From NCBI GenBank assembly GCA_963716005.1, contig OY970285.1:2108001-2172000 (forward strand): DNA of 64,000 nucleotides. The letters are read 5' to 3'. Below the pieces are notes generated by a model. It was not told the origin of the DNA. It ran no database searches and saw nothing but the letters and a program-made list of their open reading frames with translations. Position 1 is the first letter of the stretch. Each line of letters opens with the position of its first letter. A program made the position numbers and the translations under genes. This stretch comes from CAVRUF01 sp963716005 (GTDB taxonomy: Bacteria > Actinomycetota > Thermoleophilia > Gaiellales > Gaiellaceae). This document shows, piece after piece, positions 16,363 through 24,390 of the stretch.

Positions 16363-17612
16363 CCCTCGGTGTCGTCGCCCTCGCCGGAGGGCGTGTAGTA
16401 CGTCGAGCCCTTGAGCTCGTCCGGCAGGTAGTCGACGTCGTATCCGGCGGGATCTTCGGTCGGCATGACGTAGCCGGCGCCGTGACCGAGCTTCGCCGCA
16501 CCGCGGTAATGGGCGTCGCGCAGCGACTTGGGAGGACGGACGGTTCCGTGCTCGCGGACGGCGCCCGTTGCCGCGCCGAGCGACGAGATGACCGACCGCG
16601 ACTTGGGAGCACGGGCGAGGTAGAGCGTCGCGTGAGCGAGGTTGAGCCGCGCCTCCGGGAGTCCGACATGTTCGACCGCCTGCGCCGCGGCGACGGCGAC
16701 GACGATGCCCTGCGAGTCGGCAAGGCCGATGTCCTCGGAGGCGTGGACGATCAAACGCCGCGCGATGTAGCGCGCGTCCTCGCCGGCCTCGAGCATCGCG
16801 GCCAGGTAGTAGAGCGCCGCGTCGGGATCCGAGCCGCGGATCGCCTTGATGAACGCCGAGACGAAGTCGTAGTGCGCGTCGCCCGCCTTGTCGTAGTTCA
16901 GCGGGGCCTTGCGGGCGGCGTCGGAGACCTGCTCTTCGGAGAGGGGCTTGCCGTGCGCGGTCTGCCAGGCAAGCTCGAGCGTGTTCAGCGCCGCTCGCGC
17001 GTCGCCGCCAGAGGTGGCCGCGATCTGCGCCACGCGTTCGGCGGGCACATCCGCCCCGAGCTCCTCCGCGCCGCGCCGCACGATCTCCTCGACCTGCTCG
17101 TCGGTGAGCGGTTCGAGCTGGTAGATCCGCGACCGCGACAGAAGAGCCGAGTTCACCTCGAAGTACGGGTTCTCGGTGGTCGCTCCGATCAGCGTGACGA
17201 GGCCGGTCTCGACGGCGGGGAGCAGCGCGTCCTGCTGCGACTTGTTGAACCGGTGGATCTCGTCGAGGAAGAGGATCGTCCGCTGCCCGTTCGCGCCGAG
17301 CCGCTCGGTCGCGCGGGCCAACGTGGCGCGGACGTCGGCGACGGAGGCCGACACCGCGGAGAGCTCCTCGAACGCCGCGCCGGTCGTGGCCGCGACGATG
17401 CGGGCCAGCGTCGTCTTGCCGGACCCGGGTGGCCCGTAGAAGACCGCTGAGCCGACGCGGTCCTCCGCGATCGCGAGCGCGAGGGCCGAGCCCGGCGCGA
17501 CGATCTGCGACTGGCCGACGAACGCGTCCAGCGAGTCGGGACGAAGCCGCGCGGCGAGAGGCGCCCGGTCGGGAAGCCTCGTCTCGGCCGCGTCGGAGAA
17601 GAGGTCCGCCAT
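16359..17612 (-). CDS. rarA: Replication-associated recombination protein A
   Basis: This 417-residue AAA+ ATPase is related to clamp loaders and acts at stalled forks. It has Walker A GPPGSGKTT (about residues 60-68), Walker B ILFLDEIHRF, sensor 1 GATTENP and arginine finger in LLSRSR. The C-terminal tetramerisation domain contains GGDARAALN, EDIGLAD and AHYRGAAKLGHG, which is diagnostic of RarA/MgsA/WRNIP1. The length is normal. It is divergent from the M20 peptidase; the two start codons are only 20 bp apart, so their promoters must overlap. Confidence 0.95.
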   Translation of the reverse strand: MADLFSDAAETRLPDRAPLAARLRPDSLDAFVGQSQIVAPGSALALAIAEDRVGSAVFYGPPGSGKTTLARIVAATTGAAFEELSAVSASVADVRATLARATERLGANGQRTILFLDEIHRFNKSQQDALLPAVETGLVTLIGATTENPYFEVNSALLSRSRIYQLEPLTDEQVEEIVRRGAEELGADVPAERVAQIAATSGGDARAALNTLELAWQTAHGKPLSEEQVSDAARKAPLNYDKAGDAHYDFVSAFIKAIRGSDPDAALYYLAAMLEAGEDARYIARRLIVHASEDIGLADSQGIVVAVAAAQAVEHVGLPEARLNLAHATLYLARAPKSRSVISSLGAATGAVREHGTVRPPKSLRDAHYRGAAKLGHGAGYVMPTEDPAGYDVDYLPDELKGSTYYTPSGEGDDTEG

Positions 17613-17620
17613 GGCGGAAG

Positions 17621-17626
17621 TATGCT
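17621..17626 (+). promoter_or_regulatory. Leaderless -10 box (TATGCT) of the M20 peptidase gene
   Basis: TATGCT is exactly 6 nt before the ATG at 17633, inside the 20-bp divergent gap with rarA. This leaves no room for a leader and is one of the clearest leaderless cases in the window. Confidence 0.6.
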
Positions 17627-17632
17627 CGCGCG

Positions 17633-18916
17633 ATGGCCGCCACCGATCTGCGCGCGGAGGCGACGGAGCTCCTCCAGGAGCTGATCCGCGTCGACACGAC
17701 GAACCCGCCGGGGAACGAGACGAAGGCGGCCGAGCTCCTGCGCGCCTACCTCGAGGACGCGGGGGTCGCGTGCGAGCTCTACGCGCGCGACGCCGACCGC
17801 GCCAACCTGGTCGCGCGGCTCGAGGGCGGCGGCGGCAAGCGCCTGCTCCTCCTCGGGCACACGGACGTCGTCCTCGCCGACCCGGCCGAGTGGTCGGTTG
17901 GGCCGTTCTCGGGCGAGCTCCGTGACGGCGAGATCTGGGGCCGCGGCGCGCTCGACATGAAGAGCCACGTCGTCGCGAACTGCGTTGCGCTCGCCACGCT
18001 GGCGCGGGAGGGCTTCCATGGCGACGGCGACCTGATCCTCGCGGCGACGGCCGACGAGGAGGTCGGGACGACCGGCTACGGCCTGACGTGGCTCTGCGAC
18101 AACCACCCCGACGTCGTGCGCGCCGACTACTGCGTCAACGAGGGCGGCGGCGACCGCGTGATCATCGGCGGGCGGCCTGTCTACTTCTGCGCGGTCGCCG
18201 AGAAGATGAGCTCGCCGTTCATCCTCCGCGTCCACGGTCGCTCGGGGCACGCGTCGATGCCGGGGATCGCCGACAACGCGCTCGTCAAGGCGGCCGCGCT
18301 CGTCGAGCGGCTGGCTGCGTTCGAGCCGGAGCGGCGGATGCTCCCCGAAACCGAGGCGTTCTTCGAGGTCGCGGGCCCGCTCGACACGCTTGACCCAACG
18401 GTTGCAGCGATGCTCGAGGCGACGCTCTCGCTGACCATCGCGCCGACGATGATCGACGCCTCGCACAAGCGGAACGTCATCCCGGCGGTGTGCGAGGTCG
18501 AGTGCGACTGCCGTCTCCTTCCGGGCCAGACGCAGGCCGAGGCGGAGGCCGAGATCCGCGCCTGCCTCGGCGACGGCGACTACGAGCTCGCGTGGATCGA
18601 GAGCGTCGGCGGGTCCCGCTCGTCGCAGCACACACCGCTCTGGAGCGCGATCTCCGACTGGATCGCAACCGAGGACAAGGGGGCCGCCGTCGCGCCGGTC
18701 GTGCTCCCCGGTTTCACCGACAGCCACTACCTGCGGCAGGCGTTCGGCACGGTCGCGTACGGCTTCCTCCCCATGCGCGCGATGTCGCCGGAGCTGGCCG
18801 CGCGGCTCATCCACTCGGCCGACGAGCGGATCCCCGTCGACGATCTCGAGCTCGGGACACGTTTCGTTTACGACCTCGCGCGTACACTCGGGACATGGAC
18901 AAGCCCGTCCGTCTAG
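17633..18916 (+). CDS. M20/M25/M40-family metallopeptidase
   Basis: This 427-residue zinc amidohydrolase is of the ArgE/DapE/CPG2 type. Metal ligands appear in LLLGHTDVV (His), GRGALDMKSH (Asp bridging), TADEEVG (Glu base and Glu ligand) and a C-terminal His in the LPGFTDSHYLR segment. The dimerisation domain contains HGRSGHASMP. This subgroup is mostly annotated as acetylornithine deacetylase or dipeptidase; the substrate is uncertain. The 3' end overlaps the DUF1385 gene by 22 nt. Confidence 0.88.
   Translation: MAATDLRAEATELLQELIRVDTTNPPGNETKAAELLRAYLEDAGVACELYARDADRANLVARLEGGGGKRLLLLGHTDVVLADPAEWSVGPFSGELRDGEIWGRGALDMKSHVVANCVALATLAREGFHGDGDLILAATADEEVGTTGYGLTWLCDNHPDVVRADYCVNEGGGDRVIIGGRPVYFCAVAEKMSSPFILRVHGRSGHASMPGIADNALVKAAALVERLAAFEPERRMLPETEAFFEVAGPLDTLDPTVAAMLEATLSLTIAPTMIDASHKRNVIPAVCEVECDCRLLPGQTQAEAEAEIRACLGDGDYELAWIESVGGSRSSQHTPLWSAISDWIATEDKGAAVAPVVLPGFTDSHYLRQAFGTVAYGFLPMRAMSPELAARLIHSADERIPVDDLELGTRFVYDLARTLGTWTSPSV
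18883..18888 (+). promoter_or_regulatory. Leaderless -10 box (TACACT) of the DUF1385 gene
   Basis: TACACT lies exactly 6 nt before the ATG at 18895, inside the end of the peptidase gene. This is a strong -10 match. Confidence 0.55.
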
Positions 18917-19701
18917 GAGGCCTGGCGCTCGAGAACGGCGTGCTCGTGCATGGCCCGACCTACTGGGCGTGCGCGATCCGCACCGAGGAAGGCGATCTGA
19001 AGATCGCGTCCGGGCGCAAGCCGTTCCTCGCGGCCGAGGTCGGATCGCCGTTCCTGCGCGGGCCCGCGCGGCTCGGTGAGGTGTTCGCGCTCATGCCGGT
19101 ACTGCGGCGCGCGCTCCCCGAGGCCCGGCTTCCGTACGAACGCCCGACGGTGGCGACCGCGGTCGGCGTCAGCACGTTCCTGGTTCGCCGCCTCCGCTCG
19201 AGTCGCCTCACGCCGTCGGTGCGCGAGGCCTTCTCCGCCGCCGTCTCGCTCGCCCCGGCCGCCTACGCGATCAAGGGAACCAACCTGGCCGCCTACCACG
19301 GCGCCGAGCACATCGCGATCGGCAGCTACGAGCACGGCGAGCCGCGCACCCGCGAGCACGAGCGCTGCGGCTCGCACATGGTGGGCCCGCTGATCGCGAC
19401 GAGCATCGTCGGGAGCCTCCTCGCGAACGCGGCGCCGCGCGGGATCCGTCCCGTCGTCCGTCTCGCGGCTGCGCTCGGCGCGGTCGCCGCGTCGGTCGAG
19501 CTCTTCACCTGGATGGTCCGCAACCCGGACACGCCGGCCGCCCGCGCGCTCGCCTGGCCGGGGCACGAGCTCCAGCAGCGCGTCCTCACGGCCGAGCCGA
19601 CGCCCGAGCAGCTCGAGGTGGCAGAGGCGGCTCTGGCCGAGTGCCTGCGCCTAGAATCGCCCGGCGATGGCGGAGAACCCGAGGAAACGCCTCCCACCTG
19701 A
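18895..19701 (+). CDS. DUF1385 family protein
   Basis: This 268-residue protein has two or three hydrophobic segments (about 115-135 and 165-200) and the family hallmark YHGAEHIAIGSYEHGE with ERCGSHM. DUF1385 proteins are membrane proteins of unknown function found in Firmicutes and Actinobacteria, often near prmC, prfA or rpmE. Here the neighbour is a NAPRTase whose start overlaps the 3' end by 35 nt. It likely resides in the cytoplasmic membrane. No catalytic role can be assigned. Confidence 0.82.
   Translation: MDKPVRLGGLALENGVLVHGPTYWACAIRTEEGDLKIASGRKPFLAAEVGSPFLRGPARLGEVFALMPVLRRALPEARLPYERPTVATAVGVSTFLVRRLRSSRLTPSVREAFSAAVSLAPAAYAIKGTNLAAYHGAEHIAIGSYEHGEPRTREHERCGSHMVGPLIATSIVGSLLANAAPRGIRPVVRLAAALGAVAASVELFTWMVRNPDTPAARALAWPGHELQQRVLTAEPTPEQLEVAEAALAECLRLESPGDGGEPEETPPT
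19652..19657 (+). promoter_or_regulatory. Putative -10 box (TAGAAT) of pncB
   Basis: TAGAAT lies 9 nt before the ATG at 19667, inside the end of the DUF1385 gene. This resembles the near-leaderless promoters nearby. Confidence 0.4.
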
Positions 19702-20731
19702 GATCTTTGACCTCCCGGTCGAGAAGATGCGGGAGGGCTACTACACCGACGTCTACTTCAACCTCGCGCGCCAAGTGCTGCTCGACGACGGGCGCCGGCC
19801 GCAGGTTCACGTCCAGGCGTTCCAGAAGAAGCACGCGGTGCTCGGCGGGATGGACGAGGCGATCGCCGTCCTGAAGCTCTGCGTCGAGGACTGGGACGCG
19901 CTCGAGGTGAAGGCGCTCTACGACGGCGACGAGATCGCGCCCTGGGAGACAGTGCTTACGATCGAGGGCGACTACACGCTCTTCGCGCACCTCGAGACGG
20001 TCTACCTCGGAGTGCTCGCCCGGCGGACGCTCGTCTCCACGAACACGCGGCGGGTGGTCGAGGCGGCGAACGGCAAGCCGATCCTGTTCTTCCCGGCGCG
20101 GCACGACCACCACCGCGTCCAGACCGGAGACGGGTACGCGGCGCACGTCGCGGGCGCGATCGGCGTCTCCACCGACGCGCAGGCCTCGTGGTGGGGAGGA
20201 ACGGGGATCGGGACGGTCCCGCACGCGCTCATCGCGGCCTACGGCGGCGACACGGTGCTCGCCGCGCAGAAGTTCGCCGAGTTCGCGCCCGACGACACGC
20301 ACATCGTCGTCCTCGTCGACTTCGAGAACGACTCGGTGCGCACCGCCCTCGCGGTCGCGCATGCGCTCGGGCCGAAGCTCTGGGGCGTGCGGCTCGACAC
20401 GTCCGCGACGCTCGTCGACCGCTCCCTGTGGAGCGAGATGGGCTACTTCGACCCGCGCGGCGTGAACCAGCGGCTCGTCGAGAAGGTGCGCGCGGCGCTC
20501 GACGCGGAGGGCTTCGCCGACGTGAAGATCGTCGTCTCGGGCGGCTTCGACGTCGAGCGGATCCGTGCGTTCGAGGAGCGCGGCGTGCCGGTCGACTCCT
20601 ACGGCGTCGGCTCCGCCTTGATCCGCGGCGAGAACGACTTCACGGCCGACGTCGTCACGACCGACGGGAAGCCGTCCGCCAAGGTCGGCCGGCGTCTCAA
20701 CCCGAACCCCCGGCTCGAGCCGGTCGAATAG
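19667..20731 (+). CDS. pncB: Nicotinate phosphoribosyltransferase
   Basis: This 354-residue enzyme converts nicotinate and PRPP to nicotinate mononucleotide in NAD salvage. Its phosphoribosyltransferase barrel shows YTDVYF near the N-terminus, a FPARHDHHRVQ segment, GTGIGTVPHALI (about residues 182-193), VDFENDS and the phosphate-binding SGGFDVERI...YGVGSAL near the C-terminus. The short form resembles archaeal and actinobacterial NAPRTases related to quinolinate phosphoribosyltransferase. It ends 33 nt before the FtsH-like gene. Confidence 0.88.
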   Translation: MAENPRKRLPPEIFDLPVEKMREGYYTDVYFNLARQVLLDDGRRPQVHVQAFQKKHAVLGGMDEAIAVLKLCVEDWDALEVKALYDGDEIAPWETVLTIEGDYTLFAHLETVYLGVLARRTLVSTNTRRVVEAANGKPILFFPARHDHHRVQTGDGYAAHVAGAIGVSTDAQASWWGGTGIGTVPHALIAAYGGDTVLAAQKFAEFAPDDTHIVVLVDFENDSVRTALAVAHALGPKLWGVRLDTSATLVDRSLWSEMGYFDPRGVNQRLVEKVRAALDAEGFADVKIVVSGGFDVERIRAFEERGVPVDSYGVGSALIRGENDFTADVVTTDGKPSAKVGRRLNPNPRLEPVE

Positions 20732-20764
20732 CACCGACCCTTTAGATTCCCGGCCCCGCGGCCG

Positions 20765-22321
20765 ATGGGCAGGGAGGTGGAGACGTTCGGGGACATCCTT
20801 TCCTACATCCTCGGCATCATCTACACGTGGCTGCCGCTGATCTTCATCGGCCTGCTCGTGTGGCTGATGTGGAAGGCCGTGGGACTCATGCCGCGGGTCA
20901 AGCCGACGGAGGTCGAGCCCGACTCGAAGTCGTCCGTGACCTGGAAGGACATCGCCGGCGTGGAGGAGGCCGCCGCCGAGCTGCAGGAGGTCGTCGACTT
21001 CCTTCAGGATCCGGCGCGGTTCGCCCAGCTCGGCGCGCGCGTGCCGAAGGGAATCCTTCTCTACGGCCCGCCCGGGACCGGCAAGACGCTGCTCGCGAAG
21101 GCTGTCGCGAACGCGTCGGGCGCGACGTTCTACTCGCAGAGCGCCTCCGCGTTCGTGGAGATGTTCGCCGGCCTCGGCGCCGCCCGCATCCGCAAGCTCT
21201 TTGAGAAGGCGCGCCAGAACGCGCCCTCGATCGTCTTCATCGACGAGCTCGACGCCGTCGGCATGCGCCGCTCGGGCTCCGGCCACAACCGTGAGCAGGA
21301 CCAGACGCTGAACCAGCTCCTCGTGGAGCTCGACGGGTTCGCCGGTCCCGCGCAGGTCGTCCTCATCGGCGCCTCGAACCGGCTCGACGACCTCGACCCG
21401 GCGCTCCTTCGCCCGGGCCGCTTCGACCGTCAGATCCTCGTCTCGCCGCCGGACCTCGCCGGGCGCCAGGCGATCCTCAATGTCCATACCCGGGGCAAGC
21501 CGCTCGACGCCGACGTCGACCTGACCTCGGTCGCGCGGGTCACCGCCGGGCTCACGGGCGCCGATCTCGCGAACATCGCGAACGAGGCCGCGATCTTCGC
21601 CGGCCGCGCCGAGCGCAAGACGATCTGCCAGGACGACTTCGACTCCGCGATCGAGCGGATCGTCGCCGGCCTCCAGCAGCGCCGCGTCGTCACCGAGAAG
21701 GAGAAGCGGATCCTGGCCTATCACGAGGGCGGCCACGCGCTCATGTCGCATCTCCTGGGCGAGCCGATGCCCGTCCAGAAGGTCACGATCGTGTCGCGCG
21801 GTCAGGCGCTCGGCTACACGCTGAACACGCCGCAGGAGGACCGCTACCTCCACACGAAGGACGAGTTCCTCGACCTCATGAAGGTCATGCTCGGCGGGCG
21901 CGCCGCGGAGCAGATCGTCTTCGGAGCGGTCACGAACGGCGCCGCGAACGATCTCGAGCGCGTCACCGATCTCGCCCGCCGGATGGTGTTCGAGTTCGGC
22001 ATGGGCGAGGGCGTCGCGTCGCGGACGATGCGCGCCGACAACTACGCGCTCTCCGAGCACACGAAGCAGGTGCGCGACCAGGAGCAGGCGCGGCTCACCG
22101 ACCACGCGTTCGGCGAGGCGATTCGTCTCCTCGCAAAGCACCGCGCGTCGCTCGACCGGATCGCCAGCGCACTGCTCGAGAAGGAGACGCTCGACCGCGC
22201 GGAGCTCCAGGAGGTTCTCGCCGGGGTTCAGAGCGAGTCGAACTCCTCGGACGCAGTCGGCATGCCGCGCGCAGTTGCGATGCCCGCCGAGCCGTACTGG
22301 GTCGACCCCTCCCAGCTCTAG
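20765..22321 (+). CDS. FtsH-like AAA+ zinc metalloprotease, compact form
   Basis: This 518-residue membrane-anchored ATP-dependent protease has Walker A GPPGTGKTLLAKA (about residues 100-112), Walker B IVFIDELDAV, the SRH region RPGRFDRQI and the zinc motif HEGGH in AYHEGGHAL, with the third acidic ligand in GAANDLERVT. It differs from classical FtsH: only one N-terminal helix (about 13-37) is present, the periplasmic domain is missing, and the zinc motif is HEGGH rather than HEAGH. It is therefore a paralogue-like short form. Substrates are unknown. TAGATT lies 17 nt before the ATG. Confidence 0.88.
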   Translation: MGREVETFGDILSYILGIIYTWLPLIFIGLLVWLMWKAVGLMPRVKPTEVEPDSKSSVTWKDIAGVEEAAAELQEVVDFLQDPARFAQLGARVPKGILLYGPPGTGKTLLAKAVANASGATFYSQSASAFVEMFAGLGAARIRKLFEKARQNAPSIVFIDELDAVGMRRSGSGHNREQDQTLNQLLVELDGFAGPAQVVLIGASNRLDDLDPALLRPGRFDRQILVSPPDLAGRQAILNVHTRGKPLDADVDLTSVARVTAGLTGADLANIANEAAIFAGRAERKTICQDDFDSAIERIVAGLQQRRVVTEKEKRILAYHEGGHALMSHLLGEPMPVQKVTIVSRGQALGYTLNTPQEDRYLHTKDEFLDLMKVMLGGRAAEQIVFGAVTNGAANDLERVTDLARRMVFEFGMGEGVASRTMRADNYALSEHTKQVRDQEQARLTDHAFGEAIRLLAKHRASLDRIASALLEKETLDRAELQEVLAGVQSESNSSDAVGMPRAVAMPAEPYWVDPSQL

Positions 22322-22337
22322 CGGCTCTCCCGCCGGG

Positions 22338-22343
22338 TAGCGT
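22338..22343 (+). promoter_or_regulatory. Leaderless -10 box (TAGCGT) of the DUF1801 gene
   Basis: TAGCGT lies exactly 6 nt before the GTG at 22350, which supports this start. Confidence 0.5.
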
Positions 22344-22349
22344 TCGGCT

Positions 22350-22715
22350 GTGGACGCGCCCGCCGACGTAGAGGAATACCTGTCCGCGCTGCCGGCTGAG
22401 CCGCGCATGGCGCTCGAATCCCTTCGCGCGACGATCGGAGCCGCTGCGCCCGACGCGACGGAGACGATCAGCTACGGGATGCCTGCCTTCAAGTACAACG
22501 GCCGACCGCTCGTTGCCTACGCCGCCTTCAAGAACCACTGCAGCCTCTTTCCCATGAGCACGAAGGTCATCGAGGTCTTCGCCGAGGAGCTCGAGCCCTT
22601 CCGGACGTCGAAGGGGACGCTCCAGTTCCAGACGGACAGCCCGCTTCCCGCCAAGCTCGTGACGAAGCTCGTCGAGGCGCGGGTCGAGGAGATCGAAGCC
22701 CGCGGCCGCCGCTAG
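22350..22715 (+). CDS. DUF1801 (YdhG/iron-chaperone-like) protein
   Basis: This 121-residue cytoplasmic protein matches the DUF1801/YdhG fold. It has VEEYLSALPAEPRMALESLRATI, the conserved ISYGMPAFKYNGR (about residues 41-53), CSLFPMST and FQTDSPLPAKLVTKLVEAR. Family members resemble frataxin-like iron chaperones in fold, but no function is established. The GTG start follows a leaderless -10 box. It sits between the FtsH-like gene and the epimerase, with no operon overlap. Confidence 0.82.
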   Translation: MDAPADVEEYLSALPAEPRMALESLRATIGAAAPDATETISYGMPAFKYNGRPLVAYAAFKNHCSLFPMSTKVIEVFAEELEPFRTSKGTLQFQTDSPLPAKLVTKLVEARVEEIEARGRR

Positions 22716-22743
22716 GCGCGCTCGCCGCCGGCCGCCGAGCGGG

Positions 22744-22749
22744 TAGCAT
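22744..22749 (+). promoter_or_regulatory. Putative -10 box (TAGCAT) of the epimerase gene
   Basis: TAGCAT lies 10 nt before the GTG at 22760. It is a good -10 match with a short possible leader. Confidence 0.4.
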
Positions 22750-22759
22750 CGCCCGCGCT

Positions 22760-23161
22760 GTGCAGGTTCGGGGAGTCCATCACGTAGCGCTCGCCGTCGA
22801 GGATCTCGACGAGGCCGTCGCGGTCTACAGCCGGCTCTTCGGCGCGGAGATCGAGCTCGAGGGCCGCATGGAGGAGCAAGGCGTGAACGCCGTCTACCTT
22901 CGCGTGGGCACGGGCCGCGTCGAGCTGGTCTCGCCGCTCGGGCCCGACACGCCGGTGGGCAAGTTCCTCGCCAAGCGCGGCCCCGGCATGCACCACATCG
23001 CGTTCGAAGTCGACTCGATCGACGACGCGGTCGACGAGCTCACGGCGCTCGGCGCGAACGTGATCGACCCCGAGCCGCGCGCGGGCCTGGGTGGCAAGCG
23101 CGTCGTGTTCATCCATCCGGAAACCCTCGACGGCGTCCTCGCGGAGGTGCTCAGTGTCTGA
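22760..23161 (+). CDS. mce: Methylmalonyl-CoA epimerase
   Basis: This 133-residue VOC-fold metalloenzyme interconverts (R)- and (S)-methylmalonyl-CoA in propionate metabolism. It begins VRGVHHVALAVEDLDEAV with the first metal His. It continues with GRVELVSPLGPDTPVGKFLAKRG-type sequence, GMHHIAFEV with the second His, and ends FIHPETLDGVLAEV with the Glu region. This pattern is specific to the epimerase within the VOC family. The 3' end overlaps the next small gene by 8 nt. The mutase genes are not in this window. Confidence 0.92.
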   Translation: MQVRGVHHVALAVEDLDEAVAVYSRLFGAEIELEGRMEEQGVNAVYLRVGTGRVELVSPLGPDTPVGKFLAKRGPGMHHIAFEVDSIDDAVDELTALGANVIDPEPRAGLGGKRVVFIHPETLDGVLAEVLSV

Positions 23162-23372
23162 CGATCATCTGCGGATCCAGATCGGCTTCGACAGCGGCCA
23201 GACGGTGACGGCGCTCGTCACCGACGCAGCGTTCGCGGAGCTCAAGGCTGCGCTCGGCGGCGACAGCGTCGTCGAGCTCGACACCGAGGACGGCTCGATC
23301 GTCGTCCCGGTGCGCGCGGTCAGCTACGTCAAGCGGTTCTCCCGCGAGACGAGCATCGGCTTCTCCGGCTAG
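23154..23372 (+). CDS. Small conserved hypothetical protein next to epimerase
   Basis: This 72-residue acidic protein starts at GTG 23154 and overlaps the epimerase by 8 nt, so it is probably co-translated. The sequence RIQIGFDSGQTVTALVTDAAFAEL and EDGSIVVPVRAVSYVKR suggests a small beta-rich fold. I recognise no family, metal site or membrane segment. Its conserved position beside mce could be tested by gene-neighbourhood analysis. Confidence 0.65.
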   Translation: MSDDHLRIQIGFDSGQTVTALVTDAAFAELKAALGGDSVVELDTEDGSIVVPVRAVSYVKRFSRETSIGFSG

Positions 23373-23403
23373 GCGCGGCCCGCGACCCGAACCGTCGCGT
23401 CGA

Positions 23404-23489
23404 CGCGCGCGCGACGCCCCCGCCCTGGGTGGGGAGTGGCGCCACCCGCTTCCCGCTGCGAGCGTATCGACGAAATGCGCACGTGTCTG
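23404..23489 (-). repeat. Dispersed intergenic repeat, copy 2
   Basis: This 86-bp segment on the minus strand matches copy 3 (32527-32612) without gaps at 81 of 86 positions. It holds CAGACACGTGCGC at one end, the palindrome GTGGCGCCAC in the middle and a GTCGCGCGCGCG end. It lies in the 250-bp gap upstream of the sigma factor gene. The rest of that gap shows no gene. Confidence 0.85.
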
Positions 23490-23622
23490 TGCCGGTAGTG
23501 CGTCAACTCTCCGCGGCGCACTCGGGCCGCCGGTGGCGAAATCCCCCTCTTGCGTTTTCGCAGACCTCTGCTTAGGTGCGTCGCAGGGAGCCATACCCCT
23601 TCCGGGGGATGGCGGGGTTTTC

Positions 23623-24216
23623 ATGGGAGAGGCACACACCACAACCATCGACCGACCCGGCGTACGCGTTCCAGCGGCGCCCGGGCCGGACATGCGGGCG
23701 CTCGTCGCCCGGGCCCAGACCGGTGACCGCGACGCGCTCGGCGAGCTCTACACGCTCCACTTCGACCGCATCTACGCCTACCTCCAGGCGTCGGTCGGCA
23801 ACCGGCACGACGCCGAGGATCTGACCGAGCAGACCTTCGTGAAGATGCTCGAGTCGATCGACCGGTTCGTCTGGCGGCGAGCTCCGTTTTCGGCCTGGCT
23901 CTTCCGCATCGCGCACAACCTGGCGATGGATCACTTCCGCCGCGGCCGGCGCTGGCAGCTCGAGGAGGATCCGGAGGAGTTCATCGACGAGCTCGAGCCC
24001 TCGGCCGAGGAGCGCGCGTTCCACACGATCGGCGACGCGAGGCTTCTCGAGCTGATCGAAGGGCTCTCGTACGACCAGCGGCAGGTGCTGACGCTCAAGT
24101 TCGGCTTCGACTTCTCGAACGCTGACACGGCCGTCGTCCTCGGGAAGACCGAGGGCGCCGTGAAGGCGCTTCAGCACCGCGCGCTCGGCGCTCTCCAGCG
24201 AGAGCTCGACAACTAG
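23623..24216 (+). CDS. RNA polymerase sigma factor, sigma-70/ECF-like
   Basis: This 197-residue sigma factor has region 2 from about residue 25 to 95 (GDRDALGELYTLHFDRIYAYL, DAEDLTEQTFVKML, FSAWLFRIAHNLAMDHFRR). Region 4 is at about 140-190 (LSYDQRQVLTLKFGFDFSNADTAVVLGKTEGAVKALQHRAL). Region 3 is absent, as in group 4 factors. I start at ATG 23623 because GGGGGATGGCGGGG lies upstream; an in-frame GTG at 23533 is possible. No anti-sigma gene is adjacent. The target promoters are unknown. Confidence 0.9.
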   Translation: MGEAHTTTIDRPGVRVPAAPGPDMRALVARAQTGDRDALGELYTLHFDRIYAYLQASVGNRHDAEDLTEQTFVKMLESIDRFVWRRAPFSAWLFRIAHNLAMDHFRRGRRWQLEEDPEEFIDELEPSAEERAFHTIGDARLLELIEGLSYDQRQVLTLKFGFDFSNADTAVVLGKTEGAVKALQHRALGALQRELDN

Positions 24217-24219
24217 GCC

Positions 24220-24381
24220 GTGTCTCTTAGGGGGATGGGCCCGCCGTCTTCCGCGGCCTCTGACACTGCGCCATGCCGCGTCCTCGGTTGCCCCTGTATT
24301 CCCGATACAGGGGCGCCCTGCGTCCTTGCCTGGCTTGGTCAGTGACCCCGGCAGACAGAGCCCCATCCCCTTAAGAGACAC
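24220..24381 (+). mobile_element. MITE-like inverted-repeat element (162 bp)
   Basis: The ends are 20-bp inverted repeats, GTGTCTCTTAGGGGGATGGG and the complement of the right end, matching at 19 of 20 positions. In the centre is a perfect 10-bp hairpin, GCCCCTGTAT (24290-24299) and ATACAGGGGC (24305-24314), with loop TCCCG. It encodes no transposase and shows no clear target duplication. It fills the gap between the sigma factor and ychF. A non-autonomous transposon or a structured RNA are both possible. Confidence 0.65.
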
Positions 24382-24390
24382 TGCGGCCGG

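Noticed and set aside
19586..22408. A 940-codon minus-strand frame opposite pncB and the FtsH-like gene
   Set aside because: It has no recognisable domain or codon signature and sits fully antisense to two conserved genes.
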